DNA of 64,000 bases from OMSK01 sp902492995 (GTDB lineage: Bacteria; Bacillota_I; Bacilli_A; RF39; UBA660): contig CABUNR010000002.1 of NCBI GenBank assembly GCA_902492995.1, positions 1-64,000 of the forward strand, written 5' to 3'. The notes below the pieces were generated by a model. That model saw only the letters and a list, made by a program, of their open reading frames with translations. It did no database searches and was not told where the DNA came from. Below are positions 8,224 through 14,300 of this stretch, in pieces. How positions within the stretch are numbered: position 1 is the stretch's first letter; every line of letters begins with the position of its first letter. The translations under genes were made by a program, and so were the position numbers.

Positions 8224-8239
8224 GCAAGATTAAGATATT
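8224..8239 (+). repeat. cassette-type repeat, minimal copy (core 8229-8239)
   Basis: Exact core joined directly to the ribosome binding site (AGGAGG, 8240-8245) of the next gene. It has no hairpin and no promoter after it, so the lipoprotein gene and the small membrane gene are co-transcribed. Confidence 0.75.
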
Positions 8240-8249
8240 AGGAGGAAAA

Positions 8250-8435
8250 ATGAAAAGTAAATGGTATTTAATAAGTTCAATTTTTCAAGCATTGATTGGA
8301 TTAATTGCAATAATATTCTTTATAATATTAGCTGTTAATGGTGAGGTAATGACTAAATGGATTATAACTTTATTTTTAGCTATTGCTTATGTTGTGATTG
8401 GTACAATAGGTATAATTGATAATATAAAAAAATAA
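8250..8435 (+). CDS. small two-helix membrane protein
   Basis: 61 aa, two hydrophobic helices (about 5-28 and 34-56) with a short polar turn (NGEVMTK). Strong ribosome binding site AGGAGG five bases before the ATG. No family recognised; it may be a partner of the lipoprotein encoded just upstream, with which it shares transcription. Confidence 0.7.
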   Translation: MKSKWYLISSIFQALIGLIAIIFFIILAVNGEVMTKWIITLFLAIAYVVIGTIGIIDNIKK

Positions 8436-8437
8436 TC

Positions 8438-8473
8438 AGAATATTAAGATATTAGGAACGAAAGTTCCTTTTT
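8438..8473 (+). repeat. cassette-type repeat (core 8443-8453)
   Basis: Exact core seven bases after the stop; terminator hairpin GGAAC-GAAA-GTTCC with T5. No 3' arm. Extended -10 TGGTAAAAT at about 8477-8485 follows. Confidence 0.8.
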
Positions 8474-8604
8474 ATATGGTAAAATAGTTATGAAATAGTT
8501 AATTTTTATTTACAATTAATTGCAAAACTAAATGTTAAAATACATTGCTTGTAGCAACGGCATATTTGTAATAAACTGAACTTGTTGAAAGGAGAAAATG
8601 TAAT

Positions 8605-9120
8605 ATGTTAAAAGATAATCTAAAAACATTAAGAAAGAACAAAGGACTTTCACAAGAAGAATTAAGTATTAAGTTAAATGTCGTAAGACAAACTATTTCT
8701 AAATGGGAAACAGGTTTATCAGTTCCAGATGCTGAAATGCTAGTAACAATATCAGAACTTTTTGAAACACCAGTTAGTGAAATTCTTGGAGAAAGTATAG
8801 AAGAAAAAGAAACAAATGATTTAAAAATAATATCTGAAAAATTGGAAGTTATTAATGAACAATTATCAATTAGTCAAAAACAAAAGAGAAAAAGAAAAAT
8901 TATGGTACTATTAATAATAGACATATGTTTAATATTTTTCTTCGTTTTATTAGCACTATTAGGTAGCCCATATTTAACATGGGATTATGGTAATCCCGAA
9001 TGGTCTGTTATTGGAACATTATGGCACTCATTTGAGTGGATATTTTTTAGAATAGCACCATTATTAATTATTATAATTACAGTTATATTAATAATATTAT
9101 TTATAAAAAGAGAAAAATAA
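8605..9120 (+). CDS. membrane-anchored XRE-family regulator, copy 2
   Basis: Nucleotide-identical to 63-578, including at least 62 bp of leader (8543-8604). The protein is the same 171-aa Cro/C1 helix-turn-helix plus two membrane segments. Identity ends about four bases after the stop, where the repeat begins. The zero divergence shows a recent copy event or ongoing homogenisation. Confidence 0.9.
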   Translation: MLKDNLKTLRKNKGLSQEELSIKLNVVRQTISKWETGLSVPDAEMLVTISELFETPVSEILGESIEEKETNDLKIISEKLEVINEQLSISQKQKRKRKIMVLLIIDICLIFFFVLLALLGSPYLTWDYGNPEWSVIGTLWHSFEWIFFRIAPLLIIIITVILIILFIKREK

Positions 9121-9123
9121 AAC

Positions 9124-9196
9124 AATCAGAATATTAAGATATTCACGTACATTAAGGTGAGAAATAATCTCATCTTTTTTTAGTAATGTTCCGAAC
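9124..9196 (+). repeat. cassette-type repeat, full copy (core 9133-9143)
   Basis: Core plus hairpin GTGAGA/TCTCAT, T7 and AGTAAT. From the core through AGTAAT it is identical to the next copy at 9804, not to the copy that follows the identical gene at 63-578. Its outer arms differ from both. Confidence 0.85.
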
Positions 9197-9320
9197 TTTT
9201 TTGATATGAAAGAATCTATCATTATTGTGGTAAAATAGATATATACTATTTAACTCTCAGTTTCTGTCCTGTAGTTTTATAGGTAATAATCATATAATCA
9301 TTTGTGAAAGGAAGGATAAT

Positions 9321-9791
9321 ATGGATCAAATTAAAATAGGAAAATTTATTTTAAATTGTAGAAAAGAAAATGGTTTAACTCAAGAACAATTAGCAGAAAA
9401 ATTAGGTGTTACAAGTAAATCAATTAGTAGATGGGAAAATGGCAATACAATGCCAGATTATTCTTTATTAAAAGACTTATGTAATGAGTTAGATATTAAT
9501 GTTAATGAATTATTATCTGGTGAAAAAATTAAAGGGAATGATTATATGAATAAATCCGAGGAAAATTTAATTAAATTAAGAAAACAAATTGATAAAAGAA
9601 AAAAGGTATTAACGATTATTTCTTATGTATTTATGGCAATTATTATTGTTGCATTTATTTTAAATATAGTATTAAATCGTATATTTCCTGATGATAGACA
9701 TTGGAATATAATTAGATATACATTTTTATATAGTGGTATTACTCTTTTTATAGTTTCTATTGTTCTTGAATTATTCAAATTTGATAAATAA
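9321..9791 (+). CDS. XRE-family regulator with two membrane segments
   Basis: 156 aa. Cro/C1-type helix-turn-helix at about 5-60 (CRKENGLTQEQLAEKLGVTSKSISRWENG), linker, then membrane segments at about 94-113 and 128-148. It has the same architecture as the 171-aa regulator but different sequence. Own promoter (TGTGGTAAAAT, -10 at 9231-9236), a leader of about 75 nt and a GAAAGGAAGG ribosome binding site. Confidence 0.88.
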   Translation: MDQIKIGKFILNCRKENGLTQEQLAEKLGVTSKSISRWENGNTMPDYSLLKDLCNELDINVNELLSGEKIKGNDYMNKSEENLIKLRKQIDKRKKVLTIISYVFMAIIIVAFILNIVLNRIFPDDRHWNIIRYTFLYSGITLFIVSIVLELFKFDK

Positions 9792-9794
9792 AAG

Positions 9795-9867
9795 GATCGT
9801 CATATTAAGATATTCACGTACATTAAGGTGAGAAATAATCTCATCTTTTTTTAGTAATTTTTCGATC
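9795..9867 (+). repeat. cassette-type repeat, full copy (core 9804-9814)
   Basis: 5' arm GATCGTCATATTA (9795-9807), core, hairpin GTGAGA/TCTCAT, T7, then 3' arm TAATTTTTCGATC (9855-9867). GATCG and ATTA pair exactly with CGATC and TAAT at the arm ends. Confidence 0.85.
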
Positions 9868-9925
9868 ATTTATGAACCAATCTTTAATTAAATAAAATTA
9901 TAAAAAAAATCTTTTAAAAACATAT

Positions 9926-10053
9926 TTGCGAATGTCAAAATTTTGTGGTATATTTTATTCAAGTAATTGAGCTAATCTCAATTCATAGATATGTGCCGAT
10001 TTTTCGTATACACGTTAAATTGAGACCCATTTAGAATAAAAAGATTTTTTTTT
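9926..10053 (+). ncRNA. promoter-bearing structured RNA-like element, copy A
   Basis: Contains a promoter (TTGCGA, 17 bp, TATATT at 9949-9954) and a transcribed part conserved with 11073-11185. CTCAATT (about 9977-9983) can pair either with AATTGAG just upstream or with AATTGAG about 35 nt downstream (10018-10024). A T10 run at 10044-10053 could terminate it. It lies upstream of the dehydrogenase gene, which has a second promoter after it (TATAAT 10065-10070). I do not recognise a known riboswitch class. Confidence 0.5.
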
Positions 10054-10099
10054 TAATAAGATGGTATAATAAAATATATTAAAAAGTAAGGAGAATTAT

Positions 10100-11068
10100 A
10101 TGAATTATAAAAAAATAGTTGTTGCTGGTGGTGGTGTTTTGGGGAGCCAAATTGCTTTTCAGTCAGCGTATTGTGGATATGATGTGACAATATGGTTAAG
10201 AAGTGAAGATAGCAAAACAAGAACACAACCTAAGCTTGATGCATTAAAAAAAGATTATATTAAAACTATAGAATCATTAAATCCTCATGATGAAAATAGT
10301 TGGGCAAGAGGAATATCTGATATTGATAATTTTAATAAAGCCGATTGTTTAAAAAAGGTAGAAAATGCTTATAATAGTATTAAATTAGAAGTAGATATGA
10401 AAGAAGCAGTAAAAGATGCTGATTTAGTAATTGAATCAATGGCAGAAATAAAAGATGAAAAAATTAAATTCTATCAAACTTTAGCACCATTGTTAGAAGA
10501 AAAAACTATTATTGTGACTAATTCTTCTACATTATTACCATCTATGTTTGCTAAATATACAGGAAGAGCAGAAAAATATTTATCACTTCACTTTGCTAAT
10601 ACAATATGGATAAAAAATACCGCTGAAGTAATGGCACATGATAGAACTGATAAAAAGTATTTTGATGAAATAATGGAATTTGCAGTTAGTATCAGAATGT
10701 TGCCTCTTCCTGTTTTAAAAGAAAAATCAGGATATTTATTAAATTCTATGCTCGTTCCTTTTTTGTTAAGTGGTATGGATTTATTAACGAATGGAATATC
10801 TGATGCTGAAAGCATTGATATTGCTTGGAAAAGAGGGACAGGAGCACCCAAAGGGCCATTTGAAATAATTGATACTGTAGGATTAACTACAGCAAAAAAT
10901 ATTGTTGAACAATATCAAAAAGTTCCTGGATTAATGAGTCCTTTATTAAAGAAAATGATGTTGCCTTACAATTACAAGGGAATGTTAAATATGTTAAATC
11001 AATATATTGAAAAAGGAAAACTGGGAAAATCCTCTGGAGAAGGTTTTTATAAATATGATAAATCATAA
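10100..11068 (+). CDS. 3-hydroxyacyl-CoA dehydrogenase-like protein
   Basis: 322 aa, near the usual length of single-function 3-hydroxyacyl-CoA dehydrogenases. The N-terminal Rossmann fold has the NAD-binding glycine motif GGGVLGSQIA (residues 10-19); ADLVIESMAEIKDEKIKFYQTL and TNSSTLLPS are family motifs. SLHFANTIW takes the place of the usual catalytic H-F-F-N-P segment, and the C-terminal helical domain contains GFYKYD. It probably oxidises or reduces a short acyl-CoA or related hydroxy acid. The gene is bracketed by copies A and B of a structured element and stands as its own unit. Confidence 0.85.
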   Translation: MNYKKIVVAGGGVLGSQIAFQSAYCGYDVTIWLRSEDSKTRTQPKLDALKKDYIKTIESLNPHDENSWARGISDIDNFNKADCLKKVENAYNSIKLEVDMKEAVKDADLVIESMAEIKDEKIKFYQTLAPLLEEKTIIVTNSSTLLPSMFAKYTGRAEKYLSLHFANTIWIKNTAEVMAHDRTDKKYFDEIMEFAVSIRMLPLPVLKEKSGYLLNSMLVPFLLSGMDLLTNGISDAESIDIAWKRGTGAPKGPFEIIDTVGLTTAKNIVEQYQKVPGLMSPLLKKMMLPYNYKGMLNMLNQYIEKGKLGKSSGEGFYKYDKS

Positions 11069-11072
11069 TCAT

Positions 11073-11220
11073 TTGCAAATGTCATAATGTTATGGTATAT
11101 TTTATTCAAGTAATTGAGTCAATCAGGGTTCATAGATTTGTGCCAATTTTTCGTAAACACGTTAAATCATGGCCCCATTAGAATACAAATTACGATAGCT
11201 TAAGTTATCGTAATTTTTTT
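11073..11220 (+). ncRNA. promoter-bearing structured RNA-like element, copy B
   Basis: Promoter TTGCAA, 17 bp, TATATT (11096-11101), then a region homologous to copy A. The long-range stem changes on both sides (T-A to A-T, A-T to G-C) relative to copy A. A strong terminator (TTACGATA/TATCGTAA plus T7, 11190-11220) ends it. No gene follows before the terminator, so a free RNA of about 110 nt is plausible. Confidence 0.55.
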
Positions 11221-11271
11221 ATATATAAAATACTATAAAAACAGCAGAATTTTTCATCTGCTTAATAAATT

Positions 11272-11310
11272 ATAATATTAAGATATACAGAACGGGTGAA
11301 ATCCGTTTTT
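11272..11310 (+). repeat. cassette-type repeat, variant core (11277-11287)
   Basis: Core with the last base changed (ATTAAGATATA), followed by hairpin AACGG/CCGTT and T5. The next promoter (TGTGGTATAAT, -10 at 11317-11322) begins directly after the T run. Confidence 0.7.
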
Positions 11311-11347
11311 GTGTGGTATAATAGTTATCGAAGGAGAGTTGAGTAAT

Positions 11348-11557
11348 ATGACATTTTTTCCACCAATTCCATTAATAAGAAAAAATCATATAATAAAAAA
11401 ATTAACAGAGAGCAATGCTTTTTCTGAGAAAACAGCTAAAACATTTACTGAAGCTGGAATTATTAATCCTAATGGATTTAATAAAATAAATGAAAGATTG
11501 ATTAAGCAAAAAGTATTAGTAAAAACAAAAGATGGTAAGTATTATCTAAATAAATAA
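11348..11557 (+). CDS. small protein of unknown function
   Basis: 69 aa from the ATG at 11348, preceded by GAAGGAGAG. A longer TTG-started reading frame exists upstream but lies in the promoter and repeat. The basic protein (KAGIINPNGFNKINERLIKQKVLVKTKDGKYYL-like tail) looks like a small winged-helix: two short helices followed by a beta-hairpin 'KQKVLVKTKDGKYYL'. Function unknown. The repeat core follows ten bases after the stop. Confidence 0.65.
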   Translation: MTFFPPIPLIRKNHIIKKLTESNAFSEKTAKTFTEAGIINPNGFNKINERLIKQKVLVKTKDGKYYLNK

Positions 11558-11558
11558 T

Positions 11559-11630
11559 AATCGTTATATTAAGATATTCCCGTTCCAACTGATGAGAGAA
11601 ATCTCATTTTTTTTAGTAATCTTATGATGC
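11559..11630 (+). repeat. cassette-type repeat, full copy (core 11568-11578)
   Basis: 5' arm around ATCGTTATATTA, core, hairpin GATGAGA/TCTCAT with T8, and 3' arm AGTAATCTTATGATGC. The arms pair at most positions (ATTA/TAAT and ATC/GAT ends). The promoter TATAAT at 11654-11659 follows. Confidence 0.82.
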
Positions 11631-11668
11631 TTTACTTTTATATAAAATAGGTATATAATTAAGTATGA

Positions 11669-11690
11669 AAAGTATAACTTGTTATACTTT
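11669..11690 (+). promoter_or_regulatory. perfect palindrome between promoter and abrB-like gene
   Basis: AAAGTATAA, CTTG, TTATACTTT: a perfect 9-bp inverted repeat starting about 10 bp after the -10 box and ending at the AAGGAGG ribosome binding site. It can act as an operator, perhaps for the AbrB-like protein encoded next, or as an mRNA hairpin. Confidence 0.6.
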
Positions 11691-11703
11691 AAGGAGGCAA
11701 ATT

Positions 11704-11901
11704 ATGAAAAACAAATTCGTAGGTATTGCTAAAGTTGGAGAAAAAGGACAAATAGTAATTCCTAAAGAAGCAAGAGATATGTTTGATATTAAACCTGGAG
11801 ATACTGTTGTAGTTTTATGTGATAAAAAGAAAGGAATGGCTATTGTTAAATCTGAAGTATTAGAAGATACTATGGATAAAATAATGCCAGATAATAAATA
11901 A
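11704..11901 (+). CDS. AbrB/SpoVT-type DNA-binding protein
   Basis: 65 aa from the ATG at 11704 (AAGGAGG eight bases upstream). The SpoVT/AbrB swapped-hairpin fold is clear: VGIAKVGEKGQIVIPKEARDMFDIKPGDTVVVLCD. Such proteins bind DNA as dimers and often regulate their own operon. Only one base separates its stop from the ABC ATPase start, so it likely controls the exporter genes. A longer reading frame starting at 11665 would put the start codon in front of the palindrome and is less likely. Confidence 0.9.
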   Translation: MKNKFVGIAKVGEKGQIVIPKEARDMFDIKPGDTVVVLCDKKKGMAIVKSEVLEDTMDKIMPDNK

Positions 11902-11902
11902 T

Positions 11903-12625
11903 ATGTATTCTATTGAAACAAAGAAATTAACTAAAAAGTTTAAAGATAAAATTGCAGTAAATAGAATAGATTTAAATATTAAACAAGGTGAATTATTTGC
12001 ACTTTTAGGAACTAATGGTGCTGGAAAAACTACAACAATTAAAATGTTATCAGGATTAATATTACCAACTTCTGGAAGTATTAAAATCCTTGATATGGAT
12101 ATGAAAAAAGATATATTTAAAATAAAAGAAATATTAAATGTTTCACCACAAGAAACTGCTATTGCTCCAAATTTAACCGTAAAAGAAAACTTAGAATTTA
12201 TGGCTGGAGTTTATCAGATAAAAGATAAAGATAAAAAGATTAATGAATTAATTAAAATGTTTAAATTAGATGAAGTATTAAACAAAAGAGCAAAAACTTT
12301 ATCTGGTGGATGGCAAAGAAAAGTATCTATTGCAATAAGCTTAATTAATGATCCTAAAATATTATTTTTAGATGAACCTACACTTGGTTTAGATGTTATT
12401 GCAAGAAAAGAATTATGGAAAGTTATTTATGAATTAAAAGGTAAAATAACAATAATTTTAACAACTCATTATATGGAAGAAGCAGAAAGTTTATCAGATA
12501 GAATCGGTATAATGGCAAATGGTAATATTGTTGAAGTTGGAACCTCTAAAGAATTAATCAAAAAAACTAAAGCTAAAAACTTTGAAGATGCCTTTGTATC
12601 AATTGCAACTGGAGGTGAGCTATAA
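11903..12625 (+). CDS. ABC transporter ATP-binding protein
   Basis: 240 aa. Walker A GTNGAGKTT (about 36-44), Q-loop in VSPQETAI, signature LSGGWQRK, Walker B ILFLDEPTLGLD and the H-loop TTHYMEEAESLSDRIGIM are all present. It is a DrrA/NatA-like subunit that powers the membrane protein encoded next. Its stop codon overlaps the start of the permease (TAATG). Confidence 0.95.
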   Translation: MYSIETKKLTKKFKDKIAVNRIDLNIKQGELFALLGTNGAGKTTTIKMLSGLILPTSGSIKILDMDMKKDIFKIKEILNVSPQETAIAPNLTVKENLEFMAGVYQIKDKDKKINELIKMFKLDEVLNKRAKTLSGGWQRKVSIAISLINDPKILFLDEPTLGLDVIARKELWKVIYELKGKITIILTTHYMEEAESLSDRIGIMANGNIVEVGTSKELIKKTKAKNFEDAFVSIATGGEL

Positions 12626-13356
12626 TGAGAATGTTAAATTTTGCTAAAAGAAATTTTAAAGAATTGATAAGAGATCCTCTAAGTTTAATATTTGAAATAG
12701 CATTACCAATATTTTTATTATTTATATTTCAACAAATAAACATACCTGGAGATACATATAAACTTGAAAATTTTACTCCTGGAATTATTATATTTGGATT
12801 TTCTTTTATTACTTTATTTACATCAACATTAGTAGCAAAAGATAGAGGATCATCATTATTAATAAGACTTGGAACTTCTCCTATGAAGTCTAGTGATTAT
12901 ATATTAGGATATATATTATCTTTAATACCAATTATCATTATACAAGATTTATTATTCTTTATAACTGCTTGTTTATTAGGTTTAAATATTAATATAAATA
13001 TAGTATTTACAGTTTTAATATCAATAGTTGTTTCAATATTATTTATATCATTTGGAATACTAATTGGCAGTTTAGTAAGTGAAAAAGCATCAGGTGGAGT
13101 TGGAAGTATAATAATTCAATTAGTTTGTTTTACTAGTGGAATGTATTTTTCAAAAGATTTAATTGGTAAAGGATTCGCTAAAGTATGTGACTTATTGCCT
13201 TTTGAAAGTGCATTAAACATAATAAAAGGAATATTAAATAATGGTTGTGATATTATTTCAGCAAGAAATATAATAGTATTTTCTGCTTATACAATAATAG
13301 TATTAATAATATCAATAATAGTATTTAAAAAGAAAATGGTAAGTGACAATAAGTAA
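12625..13356 (+). CDS. ABC-2 type permease
   Basis: 243 aa with six hydrophobic segments and the ABC-2 plan: a first helix with an extracellular loop, then LIRLGTSPMKSSDYILGY between helices 2 and 3, and a conserved LPFESALNIIKGIL before the last helix. With the ATPase it should export a lipid, peptide or drug. The AbrB-ATPase-permease set has one promoter and one terminating repeat, showing that an array unit can hold an operon. Confidence 0.9.
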   Translation: MRMLNFAKRNFKELIRDPLSLIFEIALPIFLLFIFQQINIPGDTYKLENFTPGIIIFGFSFITLFTSTLVAKDRGSSLLIRLGTSPMKSSDYILGYILSLIPIIIIQDLLFFITACLLGLNININIVFTVLISIVVSILFISFGILIGSLVSEKASGGVGSIIIQLVCFTSGMYFSKDLIGKGFAKVCDLLPFESALNIIKGILNNGCDIISARNIIVFSAYTIIVLIISIIVFKKKMVSDNK

Positions 13357-13409
13357 TCGTAAGATTAAGATATTACGAACTATGTAGGTAGAAATACCTA
13401 CTTTTTTTG
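13357..13409 (+). repeat. last cassette-type repeat (core 13364-13374)
   Basis: Exact core seven bases after the permease stop. CGTAA/TTACG brackets the core, and a terminator hairpin GTAGGTA/TACCTAC with T7 follows (13384-13408). No further copies were seen in the window; the mobile element starts about 60-100 bp downstream. Confidence 0.8.
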
Positions 13410-13465
13410 TAGGAATAATTTAGGAAAAATAAAAATAGTTTTTAAGGATTAAAATAGAGATTTTT

Positions 13466-13525
13466 TTGACATGTTTCAAATAATCAATATTCGAGATAAT
13501 GGTATTGAACAAAGGCCGATGTTCA
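13466..13525 (+). promoter_or_regulatory. promoter region of the integrative element
   Basis: TTGACA at 13466-13471 and a possible -10 (GATAAT, about 13495-13500, spacing long) precede a hairpin TGAACA/TGTTCA (13506-13511 with 13520-13525). This leader precedes the first gene of the element. Confidence 0.4.
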
Positions 13526-13549
13526 GTAATTTGAAAGGAGATTAGAAAC

Positions 13550-14077
13550 ATGGAAAACTATATTGTAATTTATGCAATAGTACCGAAACACATTTATGAA
13601 ACAAAATTATTAACACCAGAAGAAAAATTGATTGCTGAACGTATTATATACTTATGCAAAAAGGAAGGATATTGTTGGATAACGAATAAAAAACTTTCTG
13701 AAATGTATAATATAACAATAGAAACAGCTTCAAGACATATTAAGAAATTAGAAAAGTTAGGATTAATTAAATGTATTTATGATCACAATGATAAAAATAC
13801 TAGAAGGGTTATTCAATTAGTTGATGATATATGGGCTAATTGGTCAATAAGAGATAAATCAAATAATCAAGAAGATATTGACTATTCAGTTAAACATAAT
13901 AATAAATATAATAATAGAAATAAATATAAATATAATAGTGATAAATATGATAAAACACCAGTTCCTTGGTGGCTTAATGAAGATATTAAATCTGAACCTG
14001 CTACTCCTGAAGAACAAGCTGAAATGGAAAGAATGATAAGAGAGATTACTGGAGAGGATAGTGATTCAGATGAATGA
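13550..14077 (+). CDS. winged-helix protein of the mobile element
   Basis: 175 aa. Residues 20-95 form a helix-turn-helix of the HTH_36/replication-initiator N-terminal kind (LTPEEKLIAERIIYLCKKEGYCWITNKKLSEMYNITIETASRHIKKLEKLGLIKC). An Asn/Lys/Tyr-rich linker (about 115-140) and an acidic C-terminus follow. Such proteins stand at the head of many mobilizable elements, where they regulate or initiate replication. It ends in TGA and overlaps the excisionase gene. Confidence 0.75.
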   Translation: MENYIVIYAIVPKHIYETKLLTPEEKLIAERIIYLCKKEGYCWITNKKLSEMYNITIETASRHIKKLEKLGLIKCIYDHNDKNTRRVIQLVDDIWANWSIRDKSNNQEDIDYSVKHNNKYNNRNKYKYNSDKYDKTPVPWWLNEDIKSEPATPEEQAEMERMIREITGEDSDSDE

Positions 14078-14300
14078 TAAGTTAGTTTATACAGTTCATG
14101 AAGTATCGTCTATATTACATTCTAGTCCAAATTATATTTATGAATTAATTAAAAAAGGATATTTACCAGCTATTAAATTGGGAAGTTTAAAAGTATTAAA
14201 ATCTTCACTAGAAAGATTCTTGATTCAAAATGAGGGAAAAGATTTATCTAATTTATCTGATATTAAAAAGATAGTAATTGAGGTAGAAGTAAATGAGTAA
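14070..14300 (+). CDS. excisionase-like MerR-type HTH protein
   Basis: 76 aa from ATG 14070 (a GTG at 14061 is also possible). The motif YTVHEVSSILHSSPNYIYELIKKGYLPAIKLGSLKVLKSSLERFL is the HTH_17 excisionase domain, which bends DNA at attachment sites and steers the integrase toward excision. It overlaps the wHTH gene upstream and the integrase gene downstream, as expected of an int-xis unit. Confidence 0.88.
   Translation: MNDKLVYTVHEVSSILHSSPNYIYELIKKGYLPAIKLGSLKVLKSSLERFLIQNEGKDLSNLSDIKKIVIEVEVNE

Noticed and set aside
1..13409. Prophage origin of the array
   Set aside because: No structural, lysis or replication phage genes; the genes are metabolic or regulatory with individual promoters.
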